Position numbers and translations under genes: made by a program
Notes under the pieces: model-generated
Databases searched by the model: none
The model's input: the letters and a program-made list of their open reading frames with translations, nothing else
What the model was told of the DNA's origin: nothing
Part shown: positions 10,727-20,261 of the stretch, piece after piece
Numbering within the stretch: the stretch's first letter is position 1
Layout: every line of letters starts with the position of its first letter
NCBI RefSeq assembly: GCF_003719335.1
Contig: NZ_RIAS01000010.1
Span: 186,001 to 250,000 of the forward strand
Length of the DNA: 64,000 nucleotides
Direction of reading: 5' to 3'
Source of the DNA: Paenibacillus amylolyticus
GTDB lineage: Bacteria > Bacillota > Bacilli > Paenibacillales > Paenibacillaceae

Positions 10727-11439
10727 CAGGACGTGCATTGTCAGCCGACTGGCTTAAAATTCGTGGTAAAGGCATCTGGTTTCTGGTGTTTCTTGCCCCA
10801 ATCGGGTTAACGGCCATGCAGGCTTTGAATTTCGGATTACGACTGGATTATCTGAAAGAGCAGTATGCCGATAATTTGTGGGGAGGTCTGCTGGGTAACG
10901 TAATTGTTTTTGTGCCACTCGCTTTAATGCTGGGTGCGACCATTCTGAGTTCGATGATAGCTGGAATAGAGCATGAGCAGGGGTCGTGGAAGCAACTTTT
11001 GGCGATGCCGATTAAAAGACCAGCCGTTTATCTTGCAAAGTTTCTGCTGGCTTGTGTGCTGCTAATGATATCATGTCTGTTGTTAACCGCGGGGGTTGTT
11101 GGACTGGGGCTTGTGCTTGGTTTCGATGCCAAAGATATACCGTGGGCACAGGCGCTGAAGCTGGGGCTTATGCCGCTTGCAGGCGCACTGCCTGTATTGT
11201 CCATTGAATTATGGTTTACGCTGGTATCCAAAAATCAGGCGCTACCGGTTACATTCGGCATTATTCTTGCCATCACCGGTATGTTTTCACTCAGCATCTC
11301 TCCACATTTTCCACTTGCTTGGGCACAAATGGCTTGGAGCGCGCCTAACGCGTACCTATATGCAGGAATGGGTGCAGGTTTAGCAATCATCATTCTGCTG
11401 ACAGGTATGATACACTTCAGCCGGAAGGATGTGGCCTGA
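10723..11439 (+). CDS. ABC-2 type permease (LanE/BcrB-like), 238 aa
   Basis: An integral membrane protein with about six hydrophobic segments, beginning after SADWLKIRGKGIWFLVF, the opening typical of lantibiotic-immunity permeases (LanE/MutE-like). It retains the motif IAGIEHEQGSWKQLLAMP shared with the next gene (CRFEHAGGGWKQLLVLP), showing that the two permeases are distant paralogues. ATG 10723 overlaps the ATPase stop. It forms the membrane channel with the downstream permease. Confidence 0.85.
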   Translation: MTGRALSADWLKIRGKGIWFLVFLAPIGLTAMQALNFGLRLDYLKEQYADNLWGGLLGNVIVFVPLALMLGATILSSMIAGIEHEQGSWKQLLAMPIKRPAVYLAKFLLACVLLMISCLLLTAGVVGLGLVLGFDAKDIPWAQALKLGLMPLAGALPVLSIELWFTLVSKNQALPVTFGIILAITGMFSLSISPHFPLAWAQMAWSAPNAYLYAGMGAGLAIIILLTGMIHFSRKDVA

Positions 11440-11440
11440 T

Positions 11441-12175
11441 ATGAATTTTGCAGCAACCTATTTTCGTATCTTATCTGCGGAACGTTTGAAAATGGCAAAA
11501 TCGCCGATCTCGCTTTTGGTTCTGATCAGTCCGTTAATCGCACTGCTCATTGGTCTGCTGTCTTCCCCATCGGGTGACTGGAGAGCATTGATGTCAGCCA
11601 TGGTGATGATTCATGGTATGCTTTTGTTACCGATGCTAACAGGTGTATTCACCTCATTTGTATGTCGTTTTGAACATGCAGGGGGCGGATGGAAACAACT
11701 CTTGGTTTTGCCACTTACACGTACAGGTGTGTATTTAGGCAAATTCACGATTGTGTTACTGCTCCTGGCTGGTACACAGTTGCTTCTATTCGGAAGTATC
11801 GTATTGACAGGGTTAATCCATGGCATGGCAACCCCGGTACCTTGGGGATTCCTTGTCAGCAAAATGCTGCTTGGACTTCTGGCATGTATCCCGCTGGCGG
11901 CATTACAGATGTTTGTGTCTCTGATCTGGAGCAGCTTCGCCGCGCCGCTTGCCTTGAATTTTGCGCTAACGATACCTAATATTTTGGTTGCAAACTCCGC
12001 AACGTATGGGCCATATTATCCATGGGCACAGCCGATGATTCTGATGCTTCCCATCGAGGGCACAGGGTTCGGTGCATTCAATGTTCCGCTCGGTACACTT
12101 TTGACCGTAGTTGGGGGGAGCGCCGCGTTGTTTATTGCGATTGGCATGATTTATTTTTCGAAGAAGGAAGTATAA
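11441..12175 (+). CDS. ABC-2 type permease (LanG/BcrB-like), 244 aa
   Basis: The second permease of the cassette, with about six membrane segments and the shared motif FEHAGGGWKQLL in the first cytoplasmic loop. The start is ATG 11441, one base after the upstream TGA; GGAAGGA lies 11 bases away and coupling is likely. An alternative GTG at 11429 would overlap the preceding gene. Two non-identical permeases with one ATPase resembles LanFEG lantibiotic immunity, here linked to a kinase/regulator pair but not to a biosynthetic cluster. Confidence 0.85.
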   Translation: MNFAATYFRILSAERLKMAKSPISLLVLISPLIALLIGLLSSPSGDWRALMSAMVMIHGMLLLPMLTGVFTSFVCRFEHAGGGWKQLLVLPLTRTGVYLGKFTIVLLLLAGTQLLLFGSIVLTGLIHGMATPVPWGFLVSKMLLGLLACIPLAALQMFVSLIWSSFAAPLALNFALTIPNILVANSATYGPYYPWAQPMILMLPIEGTGFGAFNVPLGTLLTVVGGSAALFIAIGMIYFSKKEV

Positions 12176-12210
12176 AGCTTAAGTACGATGAGAATAACAA
12201 ATGAACCTTC

Positions 12211-12260
12211 CTGAGGCTGCGCATCCAATGATTTGGTATGCAGACAGTCTCAGTTTTTTT
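12211..12260 (+). terminator. Terminator of the two-component/ABC operon
   Basis: CTGAG-GCTG-GCAT (from 12211) pairs imperfectly with ATGC-AGAC-CTCAG (to 12253), followed by seven T. The rest of the 302-bp gap to the next gene shows no feature I can support apart from its ribosome site (AGAGGGG, 12464-12470). Confidence 0.75.
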
Positions 12261-12477
12261 ATATTATGCGATAAAGATATAATTCCATCTTTTGCATGCC
12301 CAGTGATGTGAATTTTATCCTATTTGATAAGCAAAATGAGACGAGAATCTGGTAAAATAAAAAAAGCTGTTTCTAGTCAGTCGAACATGGTTATTCGAGG
12401 GTAAGCCTGTTACAGCCAGAAGTGGCGTATATGCAGTGTGAAAAGAAGATTTTGGCTGAGAAAAGAGGGGTAAGCCT

Positions 12478-15186
12478 TTGGAGCGTAATAAAACGGAAAC
12501 CCTGAAACGAATTATTTCTGAGGGTAGCTCTTACCGATCATTGTTTTTTAACCACCCGGATGCCATCTATGTGATGGACGTTGAAGGGAATCATATGGAT
12601 GCTAACCCTTCCTTTGAACGGTTATCCGGCTACAAAATTGGAGAGCTTGCAGGGGTGAGTCGGGATCGCATCAGCCCGCCTGAAAGTGAAAAGAGACGAG
12701 TACAATTCATTGAAGAAGTGCTGGCTGGACATTCAGTCAGTGAATCGATGGCGTTTTATCATAAAGATGGTACTGTGAAACATGCACAGGTGACCTATAT
12801 ACCTATAACAGAAGGTGATGAGGTCGTCGGCATCTACGGAATTGCCAAGGATGTCACGGACAAGGTTATCATCGAGCAGGAACTGCAGGAGACACAGGAG
12901 AAGTATCAGGTGCTGGCCGAGCATGCACAAGATCTGATTACAACCTGTGCCATAGATGGCGAACTCCTGTATGTGTCTCCATCTGTTCGTACACTGCTTG
13001 GTTATGAGCCGGAGGAAGTCACAGGAAAATCATTTAAATCTTACTGTTACCCGGGGGATTATCCTGACCCTTTGCCCATTTCGAATATTGGTAATGGGTG
13101 CAAGATGAGGGTGCTGCACAAGGATGGTCACTACATCTGGATGGAGACATTGGCGAAACCCGTGGCTGGCGAGCTTGGCAAGATAACGCAAATTGTCAGC
13201 ATCAGCAGGGATATTACCCAGCAGATGGATGCTGACAGACGTCTCCGCGAGAGTCGTGAACGTTACAAGTCATTGTTTGAATATAATCCGGCTGCGGTAT
13301 ACTCCCTCGATCTGGAAGGGAACTATAGTGCTGTGAACAGTAATATGGTGCAGATGCTTGATATCCCGCGCAGCAAGCTGATCGGGCAGTCCTTTCTGTC
13401 GAATTTGGATAAAAGAGAAATGCACAAAGGTGAAGCCTGTTTTGAGCTTGTGAAGCAGGGGCAAGCCCAATACTATGAGTCTCGTGTTGTGAGTTCCAGT
13501 GGCCGAAAGATCGAAGTTTCAGTAACCAATGTGCCCATCATTGTAGATAACGAAATGGTGGGTGCTTACGGTATAGTATCGGATATTACGGAGCGCAAGG
13601 AATACACAGAGCGTATTCAGGAGCTGAGCAAGCAGCATGAGTTGATTCTCAATACCGTTACCGAAGGAATCTACGGCCTCGATGCGGATGGTATTACGAT
13701 GTTCATGAATCCGGCGGCGGCATCCATGTTTGGTTATGAAGCACATGAATTCATTGGCAAAAGTTCACACCCGATTATCCATCACACCCGTGCAGACGGA
13801 AGTTATTTTCCAAAAGAAGAATGTCCGATTCATATGACGGTGCTCGATGGTCATGCGCGTTCAGTGACGGAGGATGTGTTCTGGCGAAAAGACGGGAGCA
13901 GTTTCCTCGTCCAATATCAGGTTACTCCGATTATTGATGAAGGTCAGATTCGTGGTGCGGTAGTTGTCTTTAATGACGTTACCGGTGAACGTGAAATTGT
14001 TCGCGCCAAGGAAACGGCTGAGCTGGCTGCACAGGCCAAGTCCGAATTTCTTTCGCTCGTCAGCCACGAAATCCGGACACCCATGAACGGCATTGTAGGA
14101 ATGACCGAGCTATTGGTGGGTACAGACTTGTCAGAGGAGCAGCGGGAGTATGCTCAGATCATTCAAGAGAGCGGCGATGCACTGCTGAACATCCTGAATG
14201 ATATTCTGGACTTCAGTAAGCTGGAGTCGGGTAAAATGGCCCTGGCCTACGAGCCGTTCTCGCTGCGCAAGATGCTGGAGCAGGTCGCGGAGCTGTTCAA
14301 GCCGCGGGCAGACGAGAAACATCTGGATATTCGTTTTCGTCTGAATCCGAATATCCCCGATTATATGGCAGGAGATTCCATGCGAATAAGGCAGATTCTA
14401 GTGAATCTTGTGGGCAACGCACTGAAATTCACAGATCAGGGAAGTATTGATGTCACGGTAGATATCATCAAGGGGAGCAAGCCTGAGGATACTGTCCTTG
14501 ATTTTGCGGTGGAGGATACGGGTATTGGTATTCCTGCGGACAAGCTGGATCAGCTATTCCAGTCGTTCTCGCAACTACATCCGGTAATTAATCGCAAATA
14601 CGGCGGTACTGGACTTGGGCTGGTGATCTCCAAGAGACTTGTTGAAATTATGGGTGGAAGCATTAGTGTGGAGAGTACCGAAGGAGAAGGTTCCGTTTTC
14701 CGGTTTGCCATTCCGACGACGCGAGTTGAAGCATCAGGTGAAAAGTCAGCAAGTGAGTTCCAGCATGACCGCACACGTCAAAGTGACAAGGTGGCAATGC
14801 GTATTCTCGTAGCGGAAGATCATCCGGTCAACCGGAAGATTCTACAGGAATATTTGGAGAAGCTGGGCTATGAGGCTGATGTGTGCACTAACGGTGTAGA
14901 GGCGATTGATGCCATCTCGCAGAATGCCTATGATATTGTGCTGATGGATATTCATATGCCTGTTATGGACGGGCTCAAAGCTACGAATTTGCTGCATCGG
15001 TTAATTCCACAGGATCGGATTCCTCCGATTATTGCCGTAACAGGCAATTCCAGGCGGGAAGATAAAGAGGCCTGTCTGGAGATTGGCATGCGGGACTTTA
15101 TCAGCAAGCCGGTGATGCTAAGTGAATTGAAGCGTGTCCTCCAGCAATGGGGACCGTCTGATGAGCCGCGAATCGGGCCTAGTTAA
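12478..15186 (+). CDS. Four-PAS hybrid histidine kinase with receiver, 902 aa
   Basis: A soluble multi-sensor kinase. The start is TTG 12478, seven bases after AGAGGGG. Four PAS domains follow one another (about 16-130, 143-255, 262-375, 385-510), each ending with a PAC-like strand such as GIYGIAKDVTD or GAYGIVSDITER. Next come HisKA with His530 in SLVSHEIRTPMNG, HATPase_c (DTGIGIP, GGTGLGL) and a receiver domain with Asp824 in VLMDIHMPVMDG. No membrane segment is seen, so the stimulus is intracellular. It is monocistronic between terminators, and no separate response regulator lies next to it. Output partner unknown. Confidence 0.92.
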   Translation: MERNKTETLKRIISEGSSYRSLFFNHPDAIYVMDVEGNHMDANPSFERLSGYKIGELAGVSRDRISPPESEKRRVQFIEEVLAGHSVSESMAFYHKDGTVKHAQVTYIPITEGDEVVGIYGIAKDVTDKVIIEQELQETQEKYQVLAEHAQDLITTCAIDGELLYVSPSVRTLLGYEPEEVTGKSFKSYCYPGDYPDPLPISNIGNGCKMRVLHKDGHYIWMETLAKPVAGELGKITQIVSISRDITQQMDADRRLRESRERYKSLFEYNPAAVYSLDLEGNYSAVNSNMVQMLDIPRSKLIGQSFLSNLDKREMHKGEACFELVKQGQAQYYESRVVSSSGRKIEVSVTNVPIIVDNEMVGAYGIVSDITERKEYTERIQELSKQHELILNTVTEGIYGLDADGITMFMNPAAASMFGYEAHEFIGKSSHPIIHHTRADGSYFPKEECPIHMTVLDGHARSVTEDVFWRKDGSSFLVQYQVTPIIDEGQIRGAVVVFNDVTGEREIVRAKETAELAAQAKSEFLSLVSHEIRTPMNGIVGMTELLVGTDLSEEQREYAQIIQESGDALLNILNDILDFSKLESGKMALAYEPFSLRKMLEQVAELFKPRADEKHLDIRFRLNPNIPDYMAGDSMRIRQILVNLVGNALKFTDQGSIDVTVDIIKGSKPEDTVLDFAVEDTGIGIPADKLDQLFQSFSQLHPVINRKYGGTGLGLVISKRLVEIMGGSISVESTEGEGSVFRFAIPTTRVEASGEKSASEFQHDRTRQSDKVAMRILVAEDHPVNRKILQEYLEKLGYEADVCTNGVEAIDAISQNAYDIVLMDIHMPVMDGLKATNLLHRLIPQDRIPPIIAVTGNSRREDKEACLEIGMRDFISKPVMLSELKRVLQQWGPSDEPRIGPS

Positions 15187-15247
15187 GTGGATATGCATGT
15201 GATTATCATTGGATTAAGTCCAACGGATTAAAAATTTAGTGTAGAAG

Positions 15248-15292
15248 AACAACCTTCATTTCCACAGTGTGGTGAAATGAAGGTTGTTTTTT
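15248..15292 (+). terminator. Strong terminator after hybrid kinase
   Basis: AACAACCTTCATTTC pairs exactly with GAAATGAAGGTTGTT (15-bp stem), ending in a T6 run. It lies between convergent genes and the A-rich left flank makes it usable in both directions. Confidence 0.85.
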
Positions 15293-15353
15293 GTGTTCTA
15301 TTTTGTAACAAGCTCATGGATTAAACCTGTTGTTATTCAGAAGTTACGGAGAC

Positions 15354-16307
15354 TCAGGCTAGGGTTAGGCGGTTAATATTACCGGACAAAATTTCACAGG
15401 AACGCTCGAATTTCTCAACCTCTGCTTGATCGAGATTTAATTCGATAATCTCTTGAATGCCGCCTTCCCCGATGATTGCAGGGACTCCTGCACAAACATT
15501 CCGCTGTCCATATTCGCCATCGAGAATCGCGGATACGGCAATAATTTTATGCTCGTCATTCAGGATGGAGCGAGTAATATGGGCAAGTGCATTCCCGATG
15601 CCAAATTGGGTCGAACCTTTACGGGTAAAAATTTCCCAGCCCGCATCCTTCGTTTTTTTGGCGATATCGTCCAGATCCAGATGTTTGAACCGTTCCTTGT
15701 GTTGATCCAAAATATGCAGAATAGGCTTGCCTCCGATGGTAACATGTGACCAGGCCACGAATTGGGACTCGCCGTGCTCACCGAGTGCGTAGCCGTGTAC
15801 GCTGCGCGGGTCGATGGAGAATACCTCGGAGAGCAGTGTTTTGAGCCTTGAAGAATCAATCGAAGTCCCCGTCCCGATAACACGCTCACGTGGCAAACCG
15901 GACAATTTCCATACCATATACGTAACAATGTCCACGGGGTTGGCTGCGACAACAAAGATGCCGTTAAAACCACTGTTCATGATCGGAACTACGATATCTT
16001 TGGCAATGGACTCTGCTTCCTCCAGAACATCCAGTCTTGTCTGTCCAGGCTTTGGATTGGCTCCTGCGGTCAAAATAATGACATCCATACTGCCGCAATC
16101 GGCATACGTTCCCGCGTACACTTTCGTTCGGTTATGTGTAAAGTCCATGCAATGGGAAAAATCGAGTGCCTGTGCTACAGCACGGTCATACGTCCGATCG
16201 ACCATCATAATCTCCCTGCATATCGATTGATTGATCATCGAATATGCACAACTTGAACCTACAAGACCCGCCCCGATGACTGCTACTTTCCCTGATTTGC
16301 CTAACAC
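15354..16307 (-). CDS. ldh: L-lactate dehydrogenase, 317 aa
   Basis: A cytoplasmic NAD-dependent enzyme interconverting pyruvate and L-lactate. The start is GTG 16307 with GGAGG about ten bases upstream. The Rossmann motif GAGLVGSS is at residues 12-19. The loop PGQTRLD has the Gln that selects pyruvate rather than oxaloacetate, with the catalytic-loop Arg. GEHGES carries the proton-relay His, and AANPVD is conserved. Length is normal. It is divergently transcribed from the MerR-like gene across a 576-bp gap. No clear Rex site was found. Confidence 0.92.
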   Translation of the reverse strand: MLGKSGKVAVIGAGLVGSSCAYSMINQSICREIMMVDRTYDRAVAQALDFSHCMDFTHNRTKVYAGTYADCGSMDVIILTAGANPKPGQTRLDVLEEAESIAKDIVVPIMNSGFNGIFVVAANPVDIVTYMVWKLSGLPRERVIGTGTSIDSSRLKTLLSEVFSIDPRSVHGYALGEHGESQFVAWSHVTIGGKPILHILDQHKERFKHLDLDDIAKKTKDAGWEIFTRKGSTQFGIGNALAHITRSILNDEHKIIAVSAILDGEYGQRNVCAGVPAIIGEGGIQEIIELNLDQAEVEKFERSCEILSGNINRLTLA

Positions 16308-16883
16308 TGCCTTCAGCCTCCGTTTACATTGGATTTATCCGTTACTTGATTATTGTTATGTTAAGTATAGTGCTTTATTTTATGCCGACATTCAATTCTA
16401 CGTTACATAAGATAACACAAGGGAAAGCGATACAGCAATGATTCCCTCTGTCGCGGGAGCGTGTTGGAGTAGTGGAGTTAACAAAATTGACATCAATTCG
16501 ATGCACTCCGAAATTTAGACGGCATTTTCATATACTGTTTTCGACACGACAGCATTCCTGTAGCTTGTCGGATGAAGGAGATTTTATGCGAAATATATAC
16601 CTGACAAAAGTTCTTATGAATCCCTAGAAACAGAACTAAACCGTCAAAGGGTTCTGCAAGTAGACTGACGAATACTTACCGACATGCAAAGAGAGAAGCA
16701 CTGGCGGGTTACATGAGGAAGGTTGTTTTGGGTTGTTTAAGGTTTCATGTTTCATGTGCATAGTCCAATGTTGTGCAAGACAAAGTGTAAGAGAAAGGTC
16801 ACCCGATCCGATGACAGTTCGTTGCAGGAGCGCTAAAGTCGTTATTTTGCAAGCCCAAAAGACTTCATACCGGGAGGGAATTT
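16308..16883 (+). other. 576-bp divergent gap with a possible 13-residue leader peptide
   Basis: The gap separates ldh (minus) and the MerR-like gene (plus). A TTGACA occurs at 16487-16492 without a good -10. At 16586-16627 there is a 13-codon frame (MRNIYLTKVLMNP) preceded by GAAGGAG (16574-16580) at proper spacing, a better site than many real genes have. Whether it is translated, and why, is unknown; nothing else recognisable was found. Confidence 0.3.
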
Positions 16884-17582
16884 ATGATGATTGAAGAAGT
16901 AGGAGCAACGACGGAAACGGCCAAGAGCCTGGGTATAGGTGCCAGTACTCTTCGTAAATATGCGGCAGCACTTGAGGAGCAGGGATACCGCTTCGAACGT
17001 TCTGCGAATAAATCCAGATTGTTCAAATCCGATGATATCGAGTGCATTGAACGTCTGATGACTGAGCTTAGAGAGCATAACCTGCCTCTGGCTGATGCGG
17101 TGGTTACGGTGCTGTCTCCAGCAGAAGGGAAAACAGAACAGCAGTCTGTCCAAGCCATTCGTGAGCAAACAGAGCAGGAATGTGCTGTAGCCAGTACGGT
17201 CTTATCTGGATCTAATCCGTTACCGCCGCTGGAAGTGGATCAGTATGGGCAATTGAGATCCTATGAAGGGCTCGGCCAGCTTGTAAGTGAGGTCACCTAC
17301 GGTGCGGTAGAACCCAAGGAGGAACAGGAAGATCGCGTTCAGGTGCTGCAGCACCGGGTGGATGAACTGGAGCTGACACTCCAGCATCTGGCGGAGACTC
17401 ATCTTGCGCTTCAGGAACAGATGGAGAAGCAACGTCAGTGGATGAACGAAAAGCTGGAGGAGGAACGAGACCGCGAACTCGTGACGAATTTGCGCAGTTA
17501 TCAGGGACGTAAACGGAAGTCCAAAATCACTTCGCTTCGCATGTTATTTGGCTTGATGCCAAAGAAACATAAAGAAGCCTAA
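16884..17582 (+). CDS. MerR-like HTH plus coiled-coil protein, 232 aa
   Basis: The start is ATG 16884, six bases after GGGAGGG. The N-terminal 60 residues form a MerR/RacA-type winged helix (AKSLGIGASTLRKYAAALEEQGY, in parts). Residues 85-140 are a variable linker. Residues 145-205 are a heptad-rich coiled coil (VLQHRVDELELTLQHLAET). A basic tail, GRKRKSKITSLRMLFGL, closes the protein. The layout recalls RacA and phage/plasmid DUF3967 proteins, which bind DNA and dimerise. A small protein kinase gene follows 145 bp downstream, which might be a functional link. Regulator or chromosome-organising role cannot be decided. Confidence 0.65.
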   Translation: MMIEEVGATTETAKSLGIGASTLRKYAAALEEQGYRFERSANKSRLFKSDDIECIERLMTELREHNLPLADAVVTVLSPAEGKTEQQSVQAIREQTEQECAVASTVLSGSNPLPPLEVDQYGQLRSYEGLGQLVSEVTYGAVEPKEEQEDRVQVLQHRVDELELTLQHLAETHLALQEQMEKQRQWMNEKLEEERDRELVTNLRSYQGRKRKSKITSLRMLFGLMPKKHKEA

Positions 17583-17727
17583 GTGATTCTGCATGATGGA
17601 TGATCGTGATTTCATATGTATAGCCTGCTATAATTAGCTCCAATACAACATGAAGTCCAGCCGCTGATCAGCCGTTTCTCATGACAGGAAACCGGATCAG
17701 ACATCAGAAGCTGGCGTGGGAGGCAAC

Positions 17728-18546
17728 GTGGAGCTGGAGCGAAGCTGGCAAAGATTGCTCGGTTTATTTACAGATCGCCCTAGGCGGCAAGGAACGGTTG
17801 TAGGGGATCGTTATGTGATACGGGAGCTTCTAGGCATGGGGAGTTATGGACTGACCTATCTGTGCGTGGATCAGCAGACTGGAAGGGAAGTCGCGTTGAA
17901 GGAATCGAAACCGAGTAAGGGGAAGCTTGCTGCGAGGCTGCTGAACAGGGAAACGGATGTATTACAGCATCTGTATCACCCGGCAATTCCTAAGCTTTTG
18001 GATACTTTTAACGTGCGAAGACAGAATTATATGGTGACAGAGTATGTCTGCGGACAGACGCTGGAACAATTGATCTTCGAAGAAGGTCAGCAATATACAG
18101 AGCGTCAATGCGTGGAACTCGCTTCTCAGCTATTGGCTCCGGTAGCTCATGTACATGAGCAGGGATTCATTCATGGCGACGTGCGAATCCCTAACGTCAT
18201 TATACGAGAGGGACGAGTGCATTTAATTGATTTTGGCCTGGCAAGACGCTTGGGGGAGCCGTTGTTGCCAGAGTTGAAACGCCGAATGAAAGATGTGCCT
18301 GAGCCTGAAGATGAACCGGCTGTACCAGATCAGGATCTGCAGGATATCGGTCACTTTTTGCTTTTCATGCTGTACTCCGCCTATGAGCCGCAGGTAGGCA
18401 GCACTCCTGCCAGCTGGCAAGAAGAGCTTCGGCTTACGCCTGAACTGCATGAGATGCTGGAGCGATTGCTTGGGCTTCGCCCAGGTTATGTTGGCGGGAC
18501 GGAAGAGTTACAGCATGAGATGGATCGTTTGAGAGCGTTGCTGTAG
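17728..18546 (+). CDS. Small Ser/Thr protein kinase-like protein, 272 aa
   Basis: A cytosolic Hanks-type kinase domain without a membrane anchor. The start is GTG 17728 behind GGGAGG; GTG 17716 is possible. It shows a glycine loop (LLGMGSYGLTYLC), a beta-3 Lys in VALKESKP, a catalytic loop HGDVRIPNV, and IDFGLA. The catalytic loop keeps Asp and Asn but has Arg where most Ser/Thr kinases have Lys (HRDxKxxN), so activity or substrate type may differ. After about residue 200 the C-lobe is short. It may act with the coiled-coil DNA-binding protein upstream. No phosphatase is adjacent. Confidence 0.8.
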   Translation: MELERSWQRLLGLFTDRPRRQGTVVGDRYVIRELLGMGSYGLTYLCVDQQTGREVALKESKPSKGKLAARLLNRETDVLQHLYHPAIPKLLDTFNVRRQNYMVTEYVCGQTLEQLIFEEGQQYTERQCVELASQLLAPVAHVHEQGFIHGDVRIPNVIIREGRVHLIDFGLARRLGEPLLPELKRRMKDVPEPEDEPAVPDQDLQDIGHFLLFMLYSAYEPQVGSTPASWQEELRLTPELHEMLERLLGLRPGYVGGTEELQHEMDRLRALL

Positions 18547-18587
18547 AAGTAGAAGAGCGAAGTAAGGGTTCATATCAAATAAAAAGC

Positions 18588-18637
18588 AGGGGTGTTCCGA
18601 AGACCGTGTGTACGGTATCGATGGAACACCCCTTTGT
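18588..18637 (+). terminator. Terminator after protein kinase gene
   Basis: AGGGGTGTTCC (18588-18598) pairs with GGAACACCCCT (18623-18633), with an inner ACCGTGTGTACGGT hairpin, then TTGTT. The T tract is short. Confidence 0.65.
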
Positions 18638-18730
18638 TATATCTGGTGGTTAAGAGTCAGATTCAATCAGAGTTGAGCAAAGTTAGACCATAGCTCATTG
18701 GGCATATAAATTGGGCAGGTTCAGTATCGT

Positions 18731-18940
18731 TTAGCTGGAGCTATACTTTCTGCTTTTGTAATACCCTGATCCATGGCGCTGATCCCTGTACTTCATATCG
18801 GATGAGGAATAGCGCTTGTAGCCGCGTTTGCCAGAGGAACTGCTGTATTTTTTATAGGAACGTCTGTTGGAAGAACTGTAACGTTTGTGGTGAGATGAGG
18901 ACTTGGAGTCGATGAGTTTGCCTATGAGCTTCTTAAACAT
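18731..18940 (-). CDS. Small basic Ser/Tyr-rich repeat protein, 69 aa
   Basis: ATG 18940 follows AAAGGATGAACGACTC, a sound ribosome site. The protein opens MFKKLIGKLIDSK and then repeats (K/R)-(R/K)-YSSS motifs (HKRYSSS, YKKYSSS, YKRYSSS, RKYSSS). It is strongly basic and low complexity, with no signal peptide or membrane segment. I do not recognise a family. The composition is reminiscent of spore-coat or spore DNA/wall-associated proteins, but that is only a guess. It is flanked by short intergenic spaces and looks monocistronic. Confidence 0.6.
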   Translation of the reverse strand: MFKKLIGKLIDSKSSSHHKRYSSSNRRSYKKYSSSSGKRGYKRYSSSDMKYRDQRHGSGYYKSRKYSSS

Positions 18941-19149
18941 GAGTCGTTCATCCTTTCGTTTTCAGTTATTTTTATGCTAATACGTGGCTTGCCCAAGACG
19001 GTTTCGTGTTTTTGGAGAAAAAAATACTCATTCATTCACAGCTTGGCGTATAATAGGATGTTGGTTCAGTTATCGGAATTTTTTATTTTGAGCGTTTCGC
19101 GTTACAATAGAAGACAGGATAAGATCATAACGGACAAGGAGTAGTTGGC

Positions 19150-19896
19150 ATGATCACGATAAAGACGAAAGAACAGATTGAACAAATGAGAAAAGCTGGA
19201 GAAATTCTGGCTGCGTGCCATAGAGAAATCGCAAAACTGATTCGTCCGGGGATCACGACACAGGAAATTGACCAGTTTGCAGAGGCATTTATGAAGAAAA
19301 ATGGCGCTATACCGGAGCAAAAGGGATACAACGGGTACCCTTATGCGACATGCGCGTCGGTTAATGATGTGATCTGTCACGGCTTTCCGGGAAAATATGT
19401 GCTGAAAGACGGCGATATCGTTACCATCGACATGGTCGTGAATTTGGATGGCTGGCTGGCAGACTCAGCTTGGTCTTATGCTGTGGGGAATGTAAGTCCT
19501 GAAGCGCAGCATTTGCTGGACGTGACGAAAAACTCTCTATACAAAGGCATTGAGTTTGCTATTGTCGGTAACCGGATCGGAGACATCTCGCATGCCATTC
19601 AAACGTATGCTGAAGGAGAAGGTCTGTCCGTGGTTCGTGAATTTATTGGACACGGTATCGGAGAGAAGATGCATGAAGAACCTCAGGTTCCTCACTATGG
19701 CCCACCGCATCGTGGTCCGCGGCTTAAGGAAGGCATGGTCATCACCATTGAACCGATGTTGAATATTGGGACATTCCGCAGCAAGCTGGATTCAGACGGT
19801 TGGACTGCGCGTACATTGGATGGGAGTCTGTCCGCTCAGTATGAACATACCATTGCCATTACAGCCGATGGACCGGTCATTCTGACTGCGCAATAA
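19150..19896 (+). CDS. map: Methionine aminopeptidase, type I
   Basis: A cytosolic dinuclear metallopeptidase removing N-terminal Met from nascent proteins. The start is ATG 19150 after AAGGAG. All five metal ligands can be placed: Asp in VTIDMVV, Asp in LADSAWS, His in GHGIGEKMHEEP, Glu in ITIEPML and Glu in YEHTIAI. The substrate-site His is in CHGFPG. At 248 aa it matches the MapB/YflG type. It stands alone, so it is probably a second copy; the main map normally sits in the ribosomal-protein cluster. Confidence 0.92.
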   Translation: MITIKTKEQIEQMRKAGEILAACHREIAKLIRPGITTQEIDQFAEAFMKKNGAIPEQKGYNGYPYATCASVNDVICHGFPGKYVLKDGDIVTIDMVVNLDGWLADSAWSYAVGNVSPEAQHLLDVTKNSLYKGIEFAIVGNRIGDISHAIQTYAEGEGLSVVREFIGHGIGEKMHEEPQVPHYGPPHRGPRLKEGMVITIEPMLNIGTFRSKLDSDGWTARTLDGSLSAQYEHTIAITADGPVILTAQ

Positions 19897-20261
19897 GATG
19901 GGGTAGGGATTCAGATGGGTGGATTACACGCAACAGATGTAAGGCTACCCGCCCAGTATGAAAAGATGGTGTCATTTCACTATTGGCTAATTCATTATCA
20001 CTGTGTGGTAAATTTAGTTCAGAAAAGCTATAAGGCTGGGTGACTGAGATTCCTAATAAGGATACTTGAAAAAACGATACGAAGCATGGTTTAGAACTAT
20101 AATTTGACGATATTTGTATATTTCCGGGCGGCCCACGTTTGTGATCCGCCTGTTTCGGTTTAAACTATTATGAAGATCAACATAGAGCCAGTGGTGCGCC
20201 TGTGTTACTGCAGATGACAAGGGCTGACCTTGAAGCCACTGGGAATCAGGAGGTTATTTTG
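19897..20261. other. 365-bp gap without recognised features
   Basis: Apart from AGGAGG (20249-20254), which serves the next gene, I see no convincing promoter, hairpin, repeat or coding frame here. Confidence 0.5.

Noticed and set aside
9812-12175. LanFEG immunity cassette of the lanthipeptide cluster
   Set aside because: It is 25 kb from the lanthipeptide genes, with its own two-component system and terminator; a general peptide-resistance module is simpler.
16308-16480. Rex-binding site upstream of ldh
   Set aside because: No TTGTGA-N6-TCACAA-like palindrome could be found, so no redox control is claimed.
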